A DNA stretch of 64,000 nt from Tsukamurella asaccharolytica (lineage in GTDB: Bacteria > Actinomycetota > Actinomycetes > Mycobacteriales > Mycobacteriaceae). The position numbers and the translations under genes are program-made. The DNA lies in NCBI RefSeq assembly GCF_007858435.1, contig NZ_VIGW01000004.1, positions 248,001 to 312,000 on the forward strand, given 5' to 3'. Numbering within the stretch: the stretch's first letter is position 1; each line of letters begins with the position of its first letter. Shown piece after piece: positions 53,053 through 62,828 of the stretch. Under the pieces are notes generated by a model. The model ran no database searches. It had not been told where the DNA came from and saw nothing but the letters and a program-made list of their open reading frames with translations.

Positions 53053-54783
53053 TCAGGCCGGGTCGTGCCAACGGTTCGTGATCGGCATCCGGCGGTCGCG
53101 GCCGAAGGCCTTCGGCGTGATCTTCGGGCCCAGCGGGTACTGACGGCGCTTGTACTCGGCGCGGTCCACGAGGCGGGCCACCTTGCGGATGAGCTCCGGT
53201 TCGTAGCCGGCCTCCGCGATCTCCGCGACGCCCTGGTCCTGCTCCACGTAGCGACGCAGGATGTCGTCGAGGATCTCGTAGTCGGGCAGCGAATCGCTGT
53301 CCTTCTGGCCGGGCCGGAGCTCCGCTGAGGGCTCCTTGGCGATCGAGTTCTCCGGGATGGGAGGGACCTCACCACGCTCGGCGGCGACCCTGTTGCGCCA
53401 CCGCGCCAGCTCCCAGACGAGCGACTTCTCGACGTCGCGGATCGGGGCGTAGGCGCCCACCGCGTCGCCGTAGATCGTCGAATAGCCCACGGCGAGTTCG
53501 CTCTTGTTGCCGGTGGCCAGCACGAGGTGGCCGTCGAGGTTCGACAGCGACATCAGGGTCATGCCGCGGCATCGGGCCTGGATGTTCTCCTCCGCCAGGC
53601 CGGTCAGGTGCAGCTGTCCGACGAACGCCTCCACCATGTGCTCGATCGGCTCGAACCGGAAGTGGATGCCCATCCGCTGCGCCTGGTCGGCGGCGTCGTC
53701 CTTGGAGTGATCGGAGCTGTACTTCGACGGCATGCCCACGCCGTAGACGTTGGCGGCACCCACCGCGTCGGCGGCGATCGAAGCGACCAGGGCCGAGTCG
53801 ATGCCGCCGGACATGCCCAGGCCGACGGTGCGGCCGCCCACCTTGTGCACGTAATCCCGCGTACCCGTGACCAGGGCCGCCCAGATCTGCGCGAGCTCGT
53901 CGAGCTCGGTCCACGAGGTCGACGGGTCTGCCAGGACGGTGGGGCGGGCGGGCAGGGGCACCTCGGTCACGCTCCACCCGTCGACGGTGGCGGCGCGCGC
54001 GAGCCCGCGCGGCTCGATGTCGATGAACTGCGTGTTCTCCACGAACTGCGGGCCCACGGCGGGCGCGCCGTCGGCGCCCAGGACGAACGAGTCGCCGTCG
54101 AAGACGAGCTCGTCCTGCCCGCCGACGAGGTTGACGTAGACCAGCGGCGCGCCGCCCTCGGCGACGCGGGCGGCGACCACCTCGCGGCGCTGCGCGGGCT
54201 TGCCCACCTCGAAGGGGCTGGCGTTGAGGCACAGGATCGCGTCGACGCCGAGTCCGCCCAGGCCGGCCACCGGCCCGTCGGGCCACCAGACGTCCTCACA
54301 GATGGTGAGGCCGAGCCGGACCCCGTCGACGTCGAGGACCACGAGCCGGTCGCCGGGGGTGAACCAGCGCTTCTCGTCGAAGACGCCGTAGTTGGGCAGG
54401 AAGTGTTTGTCGTACCGCGCGACGAGCTCCCCGCCGTGCAGCACTCCCGCCGCGTTGCGCGCGCCGCCCGTGGGGTTGGTGCTGGTCTCCGGCGCGTCCG
54501 GGTCGCGGTCGAGGAAGCCCACGACCACGATCAGATCGCCGCAGCCGGTCGCGTCCAGGGAGCGCGCCAGCTCGTGCACCGCCTGGCGGGAGTCGACGGC
54601 GAAGGAGCGGCGCAGCAGCAGGTCCTCCACCGGGTAGCCCGTGAGGGCCATCTCACCGAAGACGGCGACCTGTGCACCGCGCTGCGCGGCGTCCCGGGCT
54701 GCGGCGGTGATCCGAGTGACATTCGCGTCCAGGTCACCCACGACGGGGTTGATCTGGCACGCCGCGACACGAAGGGGCGTCAT
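53053..54783 (-). CDS. nadE: Glutamine-dependent NAD+ synthetase
   Basis: 576 residues. The N-terminal nitrilase-type glutaminase domain begins MTPLRVAACQINPVVGDL and shows FGEMALTGYP (catalytic Glu), LPNYGVFDEKRWF (Lys) and LTICEDVWWPDG (Cys). The C-terminal domain is an ATP pyrophosphatase with SGGIDSALVA and SKYSSDHSKDDA. It converts nicotinic acid adenine dinucleotide to NAD+ using glutamine-derived ammonia. It runs 53 bp before panB on the minus strand and is divergent from the Hip1-like gene. Confidence 0.96.
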   Translation of the reverse strand: MTPLRVAACQINPVVGDLDANVTRITAAARDAAQRGAQVAVFGEMALTGYPVEDLLLRRSFAVDSRQAVHELARSLDATGCGDLIVVVGFLDRDPDAPETSTNPTGGARNAAGVLHGGELVARYDKHFLPNYGVFDEKRWFTPGDRLVVLDVDGVRLGLTICEDVWWPDGPVAGLGGLGVDAILCLNASPFEVGKPAQRREVVAARVAEGGAPLVYVNLVGGQDELVFDGDSFVLGADGAPAVGPQFVENTQFIDIEPRGLARAATVDGWSVTEVPLPARPTVLADPSTSWTELDELAQIWAALVTGTRDYVHKVGGRTVGLGMSGGIDSALVASIAADAVGAANVYGVGMPSKYSSDHSKDDAADQAQRMGIHFRFEPIEHMVEAFVGQLHLTGLAEENIQARCRGMTLMSLSNLDGHLVLATGNKSELAVGYSTIYGDAVGAYAPIRDVEKSLVWELARWRNRVAAERGEVPPIPENSIAKEPSAELRPGQKDSDSLPDYEILDDILRRYVEQDQGVAEIAEAGYEPELIRKVARLVDRAEYKRRQYPLGPKITPKAFGRDRRMPITNRWHDPA

Positions 54784-54836
54784 GGCTCAACCCTAGCGTC
54801 CCCGGAACCGGGAGTGCGCGTGGCAGGATCGGGAGG

Positions 54837-56423
54837 ATGAAGGCAGGCAAGCCCCTCGTGGCCGCGATCGCGGTCGTCTCCGTGGCGGTTCTCGCGGGAT
54901 GTTCGGTCCAGATCGACGGGACCGCGGAACCGGCGGGCGGGTCGTCCGCGCGGTCGTCGGAGCAGGGCGTGCCCGCGGGTCTGCAGAAGTACTACGGGCA
55001 GACGATCGAGTGGGGCTCCTGCGCCGCGATCGCCAAGGCGGACGCCGTCACCGAGTACGACGAGTCGAAGCTCGAGTGCGGGCGCCTGACCGTGCCGATC
55101 GACTACGACGATCCCGCGGCGGGGGAGACGAAGCTCGCCGTCGCGCGGGTCAAGGCGACGGGCCAACGGCAGGGTTCGCTGTTGATGAATCCGGGTGGCC
55201 CCGGCGGCTCGGGCGTGCAGCAGGTCGCGGGCAAGTCCATGGAGGTCGACAAGTTCGAGGTCGCGCGCAGCTTCGACCTGGTGGGATGGGACCCGCGCGG
55301 CGTGGGCGCCAGCGAGCCCGCCGTGAAGTGCTTCAGCGACAAGCAGCGCGACGAGAACCGCCTCTCCACGCTCGCCTTCGACAATTCGCCCGCCGGCATC
55401 GCCAAGCAGGAGGCGTTCAACAAGTCGCAGGCCGACCTGTGCGCCCAGCAGATGGGCAGGGCCTTCCTCGCCAACGTCGGCACCGCGCAGACCGTCCGTG
55501 ACCTGGACGTCTTGCGCGCCGCCCTCGGCGACCCGAAGCTCACCTACCTCGGTTACAGCTACGGCACGCTGATCGGCGCCATCTACGCGGAGACCTTCCC
55601 GGAGCGGGTCCGCGCCATGGTGCTCGACGGTGCCGTGGACCCCGCGCTCGACTCGATCACCTCGAGCGTGCAGCAGATGGCAGGTTTCCAGACGGTCTTC
55701 GACGACTGGGCCAAGGACTGCGCCAGGTACGCCGACTGCCCCGTCGGCCCCGATCCGGCGAAGGCCACCGAGCGGTACCAGCAGCTCACGCGACCGCTCA
55801 TCGACAGAACGGTCAACGGGCAGGGCGGCAGGCAGCTCAGCTACAGCGACGCCACGACGGCCACGGTCCAGGCGATGTACGCGCAGCAGCTGTGGGAACC
55901 CCTGCGGCGCGGACTCAGCGCTCTCCAGCGCGGCGACGGCTCCCTGCTCCAGCGGATCGCCGACCTGTACCTCAACCGCGACGAGCAGGGCCGGTACTCG
56001 CCGATGATGGACGCGAACACCGCGATCAACTGCGTCGACGGCCCGGCCGTCACCGAACCGGCCGACCTCTCGCGCCTCGACACCGAGATCCGCAAGGCGG
56101 CGCCCTTCCTCGACGACGGCCGCGGGACGGGGCGCGGGGCCAAGGGCACGTGCGCGTTCTGGGCCGCCGCGCCCACCCTGAAGCCGCACGAGGTGAACGC
56201 CGTCGGCGCGCCGAAGCTCGTGGTGGTCTCCACGACGCACGATCCGGCGACGCCCTACGAGAACGGGGTGAACCTGGCGCGCCAGCTCAGGGCGTCGCTG
56301 ATCAGTTACGAGGGCAGCCAGCACACCGTCTCGCTGGAGGGGAACGCTTGCGTCGACGGCGCGGTGACCGCCTACCTGCGCGATCTCACGACCCCGGCGC
56401 CGGACCTGCGCTGCACGGCGTGA
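54837..56423 (+). CDS. Hip1/CaeA-like lipoprotein hydrolase (alpha/beta fold)
   Basis: 528 residues. Lipobox VLAGC (Cys22) anchors it in the membrane. The alpha/beta-hydrolase part shows GPGGSG as the oxyanion region, the nucleophile GYSYGTLIG, WDPRGVGAS and a C-terminal GSQHTVSLEG with the catalytic His, typical of the tripeptidyl aminopeptidase family. In M. tuberculosis Rv2224c (Hip1) processes GroEL2 and lies beside glnA2 together with a second copy; here there is only one gene. ATG follows GGGAGG directly, or CAGGAT by 7 nt. Confidence 0.9.
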   Translation: MKAGKPLVAAIAVVSVAVLAGCSVQIDGTAEPAGGSSARSSEQGVPAGLQKYYGQTIEWGSCAAIAKADAVTEYDESKLECGRLTVPIDYDDPAAGETKLAVARVKATGQRQGSLLMNPGGPGGSGVQQVAGKSMEVDKFEVARSFDLVGWDPRGVGASEPAVKCFSDKQRDENRLSTLAFDNSPAGIAKQEAFNKSQADLCAQQMGRAFLANVGTAQTVRDLDVLRAALGDPKLTYLGYSYGTLIGAIYAETFPERVRAMVLDGAVDPALDSITSSVQQMAGFQTVFDDWAKDCARYADCPVGPDPAKATERYQQLTRPLIDRTVNGQGGRQLSYSDATTATVQAMYAQQLWEPLRRGLSALQRGDGSLLQRIADLYLNRDEQGRYSPMMDANTAINCVDGPAVTEPADLSRLDTEIRKAAPFLDDGRGTGRGAKGTCAFWAAAPTLKPHEVNAVGAPKLVVVSTTHDPATPYENGVNLARQLRASLISYEGSQHTVSLEGNACVDGAVTAYLRDLTTPAPDLRCTA

Positions 56424-56448
56424 CCGGCCGCCACGTCCTTCGCCGGTT

Positions 56449-56481
56449 GTAACACGCCGTTAACACCTCCTCGCTTAGGGT
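56449..56481 (+). promoter_or_regulatory. glnA2 promoter with GlnR-like box
   Basis: GTAAC-N6-TTAAC at 56449-56464 resembles the actinobacterial GlnR half-site pattern and overlaps the -35 region. TAGGGT at 56476-56481 is the -10, 7 nt before the ATG. Nitrogen control by GlnR is inferred from the motif and the gene. Confidence 0.5.
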
Positions 56482-56488
56482 CGATCCC

Positions 56489-57829
56489 ATGGACCGGCAG
56501 CAGGAGTTCGTGCTTCGCACCATCGAGGAACGGGACATCCGCTTCGTGCGGCTGTGGTTCACCGACGTCCTCGGTTTCCTCAAGTCCGTGGCGATCGCCC
56601 CCGCGGAGCTGGAGGGCGCGTTCACCGAGGGGATCGGTTTCGACGGCAGCTCGATCGAGGGCTTCTCCCGCGTGTCGGAGGCCGACACCGTCGCCAAGCC
56701 CGACCCGTCGACCTTCCAGGTGCTGCCCTGGACCAGCGGCGACGGGGAGATGCACTCCGTACGCATGTTCTGCGACATCGCGATGCCCGACGGGACGCCG
56801 TCCTGGGGCGACAGCCGGCACGTTCTGCGGCGCCAGCTCAACCGCGCCGCCGATCTCGGCTTCTCCTGCTACGTGCACCCGGAGATCGAGTTCTACCTCC
56901 TGAAGAGGGAGTCCGGGCCGCACGGCATGCCGATCCCCGCCGACACCGGCGGCTACTTCGACCAGGCCGTGCACGAGTCCGCGCCGAACTTCCGGCGCAA
57001 GGCGATCGAGGCCCTCGAGGCCATGGGAATCTCCGTCGAGTTCAGCCACCATGAGGCCGGCCCGGGCCAGCAAGAGATCGACCTACGGTACGCGGACGCG
57101 CTCTCCATGGCCGACAACGTGATGACCTTCCGCTACGTGGTCAAGGAAGTCGCGATGACCGAGGGCGTGAAGGCCTCCTTCATGCCGAAGCCCTTCACCG
57201 CCCACCCGGGCTCGGGCATGCACACCCACATGAGCCTGTTCGAGGGCGACTCCAACGCCTTCCACGACCCCGACGACGAGCTGCAGCTCTCCGCCACCGG
57301 CAAGGCCTTCATCGCGGGCATCCTGCACCACGCCCCCGAGATCTCCGCAGTCACCAACCAGTGGGTGAACTCCTACAAGCGCCTGGTGACCGGCGACGAG
57401 GCGCCCACTGCCGCGACGTGGGGCGCAGCGAACCGCTCCGCGATGGTCCGCGTGCCGCTGTACACGCCGAACAAGGCGAGCAGCCGCCGCATCGAAGTCC
57501 GCTCGCCCGATTCGGCGTGCAATCCGTACCTGGCCTTCGCGGTGCTCTGCGCCGCCGGGCTCGAGGGCATCAAGGGCGGCTACGAGCTGCCCGAGGCCGC
57601 CGAGGACGACGTGCGGCAGATGACCGCCCGTGAGCGCCGATCCATGGGCTTCAAGGACCTGCCCGCCAGCCTCGACGATGCGCTCGTGCGCATGGAGAAG
57701 AGCGAGCTGGTCGCGGAGACGCTGGGGGAGCACGTCTTCGAGTACTTCCTCCGCAACAAGTGGTCCGAGTGGAACGATTACCGTGCGGTGGTCACCCCGT
57801 TCGAGCTCGACCGTTTCCTCTCCCTGTAG
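56489..57829 (+). CDS. glnA2: Glutamine synthetase GlnA2 (type I)
   Basis: 446 residues. Signatures: FDGSSIEGF (the glutamate-binding region), [49 protein letters not shown] and [37 protein letters not shown]. The adenylylation segment near the C-terminus is less canonical than in GlnA1. It makes glutamine or D-Gln derivatives from glutamate, ammonia and ATP. Leaderless start. glnE follows after 13 bp. Confidence 0.94.
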   Translation: MDRQQEFVLRTIEERDIRFVRLWFTDVLGFLKSVAIAPAELEGAFTEGIGFDGSSIEGFSRVSEADTVAKPDPSTFQVLPWTSGDGEMHSVRMFCDIAMPDGTPSWGDSRHVLRRQLNRAADLGFSCYVHPEIEFYLLKRESGPHGMPIPADTGGYFDQAVHESAPNFRRKAIEALEAMGISVEFSHHEAGPGQQEIDLRYADALSMADNVMTFRYVVKEVAMTEGVKASFMPKPFTAHPGSGMHTHMSLFEGDSNAFHDPDDELQLSATGKAFIAGILHHAPEISAVTNQWVNSYKRLVTGDEAPTAATWGAANRSAMVRVPLYTPNKASSRRIEVRSPDSACNPYLAFAVLCAAGLEGIKGGYELPEAAEDDVRQMTARERRSMGFKDLPASLDDALVRMEKSELVAETLGEHVFEYFLRNKWSEWNDYRAVVTPFELDRFLSL

Positions 57830-57842
57830 AGCGGAGCCGACG

Positions 57843-60800
57843 GTGCCGCCCCCGAACCGCGAGGTCCGCAGCCCGAGCGCGGGCCGCTTGGGCCTGCTGG
57901 ATGCCGATGCCGAGCCGAACCTCGAATCCCTGGGGTGGGCGAACGCCGAGAGCACCGACGTCCTGTGGGCGCTCTCCCGCGCCGCGGACCCCGACTGGAC
58001 GCTGCGGGCCCTCGTGCGGCTGCGGGACGCCGCGGGGGACGACTGGGCCGAGATCGACGGCCTGATCCGCGGGGACACCAGGTTCCGCGGGCGGCTCTTC
58101 GGGCTGCTCGGCGCCTCCGACGCGCTGGGCGACCACCTCATCAGTCACCCGGCGTCGTGGCGGCTGCTGCGGGACACCGCGCCGCTGCGCTCGCGTGACG
58201 ACCTGATCGTCGCGATGCTCGCCACCGTCGACGCCGTGAAGGTGCCGGGCCGCCGGGACGACGACCTGCTCTACCGCGCCGCGCTCACGGGCGCCGCCGC
58301 GATCGCCGCCCTCCGGGACGGCTACCGCGACCTGGTGATGGTGCTGGCCGCACGCGATCTCGCCGAACTGGTGGAGAACGAGCCCACGCTGCCCTTCTCC
58401 GTGGTGGGCGCGCACCTCGCGGACCTCGCCGACGCCGCGCTCACCGCGGCGCTGTCCGTCGCCGTCGCGACCGTGTACCCCGAGAGTGACCCGCAGGGCC
58501 GCCTCGCCGTGGTCGCGATGGGCAAGTGCGGTGCGCGCGAACTGAACTACGTCTCCGACGTGGACGTGATCTTCGTGGCCGAGCCCGCGGACGGGGCCTC
58601 CGCCCGGCTCGCCGGAGAGATGATGCGGATCGGCTCCGCCGCGTTCTTCGACGTGGACGCCGCGCTCCGCCCCGAGGGCAAGGCCGGCAGCCTCACGCGA
58701 ACCCTGGAATCCCACGTGGCGTACTACAAGCGGTGGGCGAAGACCTGGGAGTTCCAGGCGCTGCTCAAGGCCCGGCCGCAGACCGGCGATCTGGCGCTGG
58801 GCCACGAGTACCTCGGCGCCCTGAGCCCCATGGTGTGGGAGGCCGCCGAGCGCGAGGACTTCGTACAGGACGTGCAGGAGATGCGCCGCCGCGTCGAGGA
58901 GAACATCGCGCCCGACCTCCGCGAGCGCGAGCTCAAGCTGGGCCGCGGCGGCCTGCGTGACGTCGAGTTCGCCGTCCAGCTCCTGCAACTGGTGCACGGC
59001 CGCACCGACGAGACCCTGCGCGAGCGGAGCACCGTCGATGCCCTCGAGGCACTCACCGTCGGCGGCTACGTCGGTCGCGACGACGGCGCGAACTTCACCG
59101 CCTCGTACGAGTTCCTGCGCACCCTGGAGCACCGCCTGCAGCTGCGGCGCATGGAGCGGACGCACCTGCTGCCGCCGTCCGACCACGAAGAGGCGTGGCG
59201 CTGGCTGGCCCGCGCCGCCCACATCCGCCCCGACGGGGACCGCGACGCCGCCGGCGTCCTGCGGGCGGAACTCAAGCGGCAGTCGGCGCGAGTGCGCAGG
59301 CTGCACACCAAGCTCTTCTACCGGCCGCTGCTGGACTCCATCGCGAACCTCGACGCGGACGCGGTGAGCCTGAGCGACGACGCGATCGTCGCACGATTGG
59401 CGGCCCTCGGCTTCCTCCAGCCGCAGCACGCCCTCGCGCACCTCAAGGCGATGGCCGACTCGTCGCGGCGCGGCCGGATCCAAACCATCCTGCTGCCCAC
59501 GCTGCTCGAATGGCTCAGCGAGACCCCGAACCCCGACGCCGGACTGCTCAACTACCGCAAGCTCTCCGAGGAACTGCGGGACGTGGAGTGGTACCTGCGG
59601 GTGCTGCGCGACGAGTCCGTGGTCGCGCAGCGGCTGATGACGGTGCTCGGCTCGTCGACCTTCGTGGCGGAGCTGCTGGCCCGCTCGCCCGACGTGATCC
59701 GCCTGTACGCCGACGGCGCCACCGGCCCCAAGCTCACGGAGCCCTCGCCGCGCGAGGTGTACAACGGGATGCTCGCGGCGGTGAGCCGGGCACACCACCG
59801 GGACCGGGCGATCGCGGTGGCGCGAGCGATGCGGCGCAGCGAGATCGCGCGCGTCGCCTCCGCGGACATCCTCGGCATGATGACGGTGCCCGAGGTGTGC
59901 GCGGCGCTCTCCTCGGTCTGGGGCGCGGCCCTCGACGCCGCGCTGGTCTCGGAAGTGGCGACGTCCGTGGTCGAGCGCGAGTCCAGCCGCAGCGCCTACC
60001 CGCCCGGGGCCCCGGCGCGGATCGCGGTCATCGGCATGGGCCGGCTCGGCGGCCACGAGATCGGCTACGGCTCCGACGCCGACGTGCTGTTCGTTTGCGT
60101 ACCCAACGAGGGCTATGAGGACTCCGACGCGGTGCGCTGGGCGAACCAGGTCGCCGATGCGGTGCGGACGCGGCTCGGCGCACCGTCGGTGGACCCGGGC
60201 CTGGAGGTCGACACGGGCCTGCGCCCCGAGGGACGCAACGGCCCCGTCGTGCGGACGCTGGCCGCCTACCGCGCGTACTACCAGCAGTGGGCGCAGCCCT
60301 GGGAGGTGCAGGCACTCCTGCGCGCCACCCACGTGGCCGGTGACGAGGCCCTCGCCCGCGAGTTCCTGCACATGGTGGACGAGACCCGCTACCCCGAGGG
60401 CGGGGTCTCGCCGGCGACGGTGAACGAGCTGCGGCGCATCAAGGCCCGCGTCGACTCCGAGCGGCTGCCCCGCGGCGCCGACCCCGCGACGCACACCAAG
60501 CTCGGTCGCGGCGGCCTCTCCGACGTGGAGTGGACGGTGCAGCTCGAGCAGTTGCGGCACGCCAGCGCCGTCCCGGCGCTGCGCAACACCTCCACGCTGG
60601 AATCGCTCGACGCCATCGAGGAGAACGATCTGCTCCCGGCGGCCGACGTCGAACTGTTGCGGGCGGCCTGGCTCACCGCCACCCGCGCCCGCAACGCCCT
60701 GTTCCTGGTGCGGGGCAAGCCCGTGGATCAGTTGCCCGGCCCCGGCGCGGTGCTCTCCAACGTGGCGTACGTGGCCGGCTGGCGCGGCAGCTCGCTGGAC

Positions 60801-60872
60801 TACCTCGACGACTATCTGCGCACGACCCGCCGCGGGCGCGCCGTCGTCGACCGGGTCTTCTGGGGCGAATAG
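57843..60872 (+). CDS. glnE: Bifunctional glutamine synthetase adenylyltransferase GlnE
   Basis: 1009 residues, full length. Two nucleotidyltransferase domains are visible: the N-terminal one with [20 protein letters not shown] and [21 protein letters not shown], the C-terminal one with [21 protein letters not shown] and [20 protein letters not shown]. Each is followed by its regulatory helical region. One removes and the other adds AMP on the glutamine synthetase tyrosine, tuning activity to nitrogen status. GTG with GGAG 7 nt upstream; coupled to glnA2. Confidence 0.95.
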   Translation: MPPPNREVRSPSAGRLGLLDADAEPNLESLGWANAESTDVLWALSRAADPDWTLRALVRLRDAAGDDWAEIDGLIRGDTRFRGRLFGLLGASDALGDHLISHPASWRLLRDTAPLRSRDDLIVAMLATVDAVKVPGRRDDDLLYRAALTGAAAIAALRDGYRDLVMVLAARDLAELVENEPTLPFSVVGAHLADLADAALTAALSVAVATVYPESDPQGRLAVVAMGKCGARELNYVSDVDVIFVAEPADGASARLAGEMMRIGSAAFFDVDAALRPEGKAGSLTRTLESHVAYYKRWAKTWEFQALLKARPQTGDLALGHEYLGALSPMVWEAAEREDFVQDVQEMRRRVEENIAPDLRERELKLGRGGLRDVEFAVQLLQLVHGRTDETLRERSTVDALEALTVGGYVGRDDGANFTASYEFLRTLEHRLQLRRMERTHLLPPSDHEEAWRWLARAAHIRPDGDRDAAGVLRAELKRQSARVRRLHTKLFYRPLLDSIANLDADAVSLSDDAIVARLAALGFLQPQHALAHLKAMADSSRRGRIQTILLPTLLEWLSETPNPDAGLLNYRKLSEELRDVEWYLRVLRDESVVAQRLMTVLGSSTFVAELLARSPDVIRLYADGATGPKLTEPSPREVYNGMLAAVSRAHHRDRAIAVARAMRRSEIARVASADILGMMTVPEVCAALSSVWGAALDAALVSEVATSVVERESSRSAYPPGAPARIAVIGMGRLGGHEIGYGSDADVLFVCVPNEGYEDSDAVRWANQVADAVRTRLGAPSVDPGLEVDTGLRPEGRNGPVVRTLAAYRAYYQQWAQPWEVQALLRATHVAGDEALAREFLHMVDETRYPEGGVSPATVNELRRIKARVDSERLPRGADPATHTKLGRGGLSDVEWTVQLEQLRHASAVPALRNTSTLESLDAIEENDLLPAADVELLRAAWLTATRARNALFLVRGKPVDQLPGPGAVLSNVAYVAGWRGSSLDYLDDYLRTTRRGRAVVDRVFWGE

Positions 60873-60896
60873 CGCCGCGGCGGGCAGGATGTGCGC

Positions 60897-61835
60897 ATGA
60901 GGTTCTTCTTCCGGATGGCGGCGAGCATCGTCGGCACCGCGGCGCTCCTGGGCGCGATCCTGGCGCTCGTGCTGCATTTCTGGCCCGGTACCGACCGGAT
61001 CACGGTGGCCGCCGCCGCGGTCTCCCCGGTCCTGTGGGCGGCCTGTGCCGCGATCGCGGTGGTGTGCCTGCTGTACGTGCGCGCGCTGCTACGCCTGTTC
61101 CTGGCCGTCGCGGTGGTCGCGGCGGGCATCTGGGTGCAGTCACCGCTGTGGCGCGGCGAACCGGCGCCCGCGGGCCCGGTGCTCACTGTCCTCAGCGCGA
61201 ACATCCAGCTCGGGGCGGGCGATGCGGGCACTCTCGCGAAGCTGGTGCGCGACAACCGCGTGGACGTCCTCGCCGTCCTCGAGCTGACGGGCGAGGGGGC
61301 GCAGCGGATCGCCGCGTCGAGCATCGCCACCGACCTGCCGCACTCGCTGGTGCGGCCCGCGGCCGGCGCCGGCGGCACGGCCCTCTACAGCCGCTATCCG
61401 CTCGCGAGCACCGGCGTCGTCCCCGGCTTCGTTCTGAACGCGCTGACCGCCGTCGCCTCGGTCCCCGGCCGCGGCGACGTGCAGCTGTTCGCGCTGCACC
61501 CGGTGCCGCCCCTCGACACCGAAACCTGGGACTCGGAGCTGCGCCGGATCGGGACCCTGCTGCAGGGCGTGCCCGAGGGGCGCCCCGTCATCGCCCTGGG
61601 CGACTACAACGCCACCTACGACCACGTGCGCTTCCGGAGCCTGCTCACCGGCGGCTACCGCGACGCGGGGCAGCTCGCGGGCGCCGGCTGGCTGCCGACC
61701 TACCCGACGGACAAGACCTACCCGCCGGTGGTGGCGATCGACCGCGTCCTGCTGCGCGGGCTCGGCGCCGCCTCCGTCACCGGGCACGACGTCCCCGGCG
61801 CGGATCACCGCGCCGTGCTCGCCCGGGTCGGCTGA
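60897..61835 (+). CDS. Membrane-anchored EEP-superfamily (endonuclease/exonuclease/phosphatase) protein
   Basis: 312 residues. Three membrane helices at the N-terminus (up to residue 85). The EEP domain begins LTVLSANIQLGAG (metal-binding Asn), contains LGDYNATYDHVRFR and YPTDKTYPPVVAIDRVL, and ends GADHRAVLARV (catalytic Asp-His). Such proteins hydrolyse phosphodiesters of nucleic acids, lipids or nucleotides; here a membrane or periplasmic substrate is likely. AGGA lies 7 nt before ATG. Confidence 0.85.
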   Translation: MRFFFRMAASIVGTAALLGAILALVLHFWPGTDRITVAAAAVSPVLWAACAAIAVVCLLYVRALLRLFLAVAVVAAGIWVQSPLWRGEPAPAGPVLTVLSANIQLGAGDAGTLAKLVRDNRVDVLAVLELTGEGAQRIAASSIATDLPHSLVRPAAGAGGTALYSRYPLASTGVVPGFVLNALTAVASVPGRGDVQLFALHPVPPLDTETWDSELRRIGTLLQGVPEGRPVIALGDYNATYDHVRFRSLLTGGYRDAGQLAGAGWLPTYPTDKTYPPVVAIDRVLLRGLGAASVTGHDVPGADHRAVLARVG

Positions 61836-61884
61836 GCGAGAATCGGGCCGCGCGGTTCAGGGCGATCCCCGTCGGCGATGCGAG

Positions 61885-62433
61885 CTACGAGGCCGAGAGG
61901 ATCTTGATCGCGAAGATCAGGGTGTCGCCGGCCTGGATCCCGGCCGAGGGCTGGCCCGAGGGGTAGCCGTCGGCGGGGGCGATCGCCACGCCGACGGACG
62001 TACCCACCTTCTGCCCGGCGATCGCCGTCTTGAAGCCCGGGATCACGCCGTCCAGGGAGAAGGATGCGGGTTTGCCGCGGTCGTAGGTGCTGTCGAAGCG
62101 TTCACCGGTGCGGCCGTTCACGCCGAGATAGCAGACCGAGACCGTCGCCGTCTCGCCGACCACGGCACCGTCGCCGGGCGGGTTGAAGGCCTGGACATGG
62201 GTCTGCGCCACCGAGAAGGGCTTCTCGACGGTGATCTGCGGGGACGCGGTGTCGGTGGGCCCGGTGACCACGATGGAGCCGCTCTGCCCCCGGTAGGTCC
62301 AATCGGGGGAGTTCGCCGTGCTCGGGCCACCCGTGGGGCAGGCTGCGGAGGCCTCCGGCGTGCTGCAGGCGGTGAGCGCCGACGCCACGAGGACGGCGGA
62401 GACGGCGACGACGGTCGGGCGGAAGGCACGCAT
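61885..62433 (-). CDS. FKBP-type peptidyl-prolyl isomerase lipoprotein
   Basis: 182 residues. A lipobox ALTAC (Cys near 24) marks a lipoprotein. The FKBP core is clear: VGETATVSVCYLGVNGRTGERFDSTYDRGKPASFSLDGVIPGFKTAIAGQKVGTSVGVAIAPADGYPSGQPSAGIQAGDTLIFAIKILS. It catalyses proline cis-trans isomerisation on exported proteins. ATG lies 7 nt after TAGGTT (leaderless). The nearby Hip1, EEP and cutinase genes also act in the envelope. Confidence 0.9.
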   Translation of the reverse strand: MRAFRPTVVAVSAVLVASALTACSTPEASAACPTGGPSTANSPDWTYRGQSGSIVVTGPTDTASPQITVEKPFSVAQTHVQAFNPPGDGAVVGETATVSVCYLGVNGRTGERFDSTYDRGKPASFSLDGVIPGFKTAIAGQKVGTSVGVAIAPADGYPSGQPSAGIQAGDTLIFAIKILSAS

Positions 62434-62524
62434 GACAGAAAACCTACCGCCTCGCCCGAGACTCACGGCACAGCCCCACGCTCGGTGAAGCGGAAACGGA
62501 ACGCGCGCCTGGGTGGCGCGAGTT

Positions 62525-62716
62525 CTACGACGGATCCGGGCGCGCGGAGCTGGGGCCGAGGTTCTTGGCGTCGTGCTGACGGCTCATGTCCGCGGTGGGG
62601 ATGATGAGCACCTCACCGTCGGGGAGCGTCGTGCTCACCTGTGGGCGCGCCGGGCCGCCGGAACCCGCGCCGGACCGGTCCACCACGTCATTGCCCTTGA
62701 GCTTCGTTTCGAACAT
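62525..62716 (-). CDS. Small unknown protein
   Basis: 63 residues beginning MFETKLKGNDVVDRSGAGSG, Gly/Pro/Ser-rich and without Cys or membrane helix. The one short ordered stretch is LPDGEVLIIPTADM. The ribosome site AAGGAGG, 5 nt before ATG, is among the strongest in the window, so translation is likely. It lies between the FKBP gene and glnA1, on the same strand as both. Function unknown. Confidence 0.65.
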   Translation of the reverse strand: MFETKLKGNDVVDRSGAGSGGPARPQVSTTLPDGEVLIIPTADMSRQHDAKNLGPSSARPDPS

Positions 62717-62773
62717 CGTCGCCTCCTTGTTCCTCACCGACGATACGCGCGGCGGGGCTCACCAGGAACGGGA

Positions 62774-62809
62774 CCGGCCCCGCACCGTCGAACGACGGTG
62801 CGGGGCCGG
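62774..62809. terminator. Terminator after glnA1
   Basis: A 17-bp perfect inverted repeat (CCGGCCCCGCACCGTCG and its complement) with a minimal loop, 20 bp beyond the glnA1 stop. Confidence 0.85.
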
Positions 62810-62828
62810 GAGCCTGTGTTCCTACGAC

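Noticed and set aside
57792-60977. A 1061-codon open frame antisense to glnE
   Set aside because: It is Arg/His/Gly-rich with no recognisable domain and mirrors the GC-rich third positions of glnE; a shadow frame.
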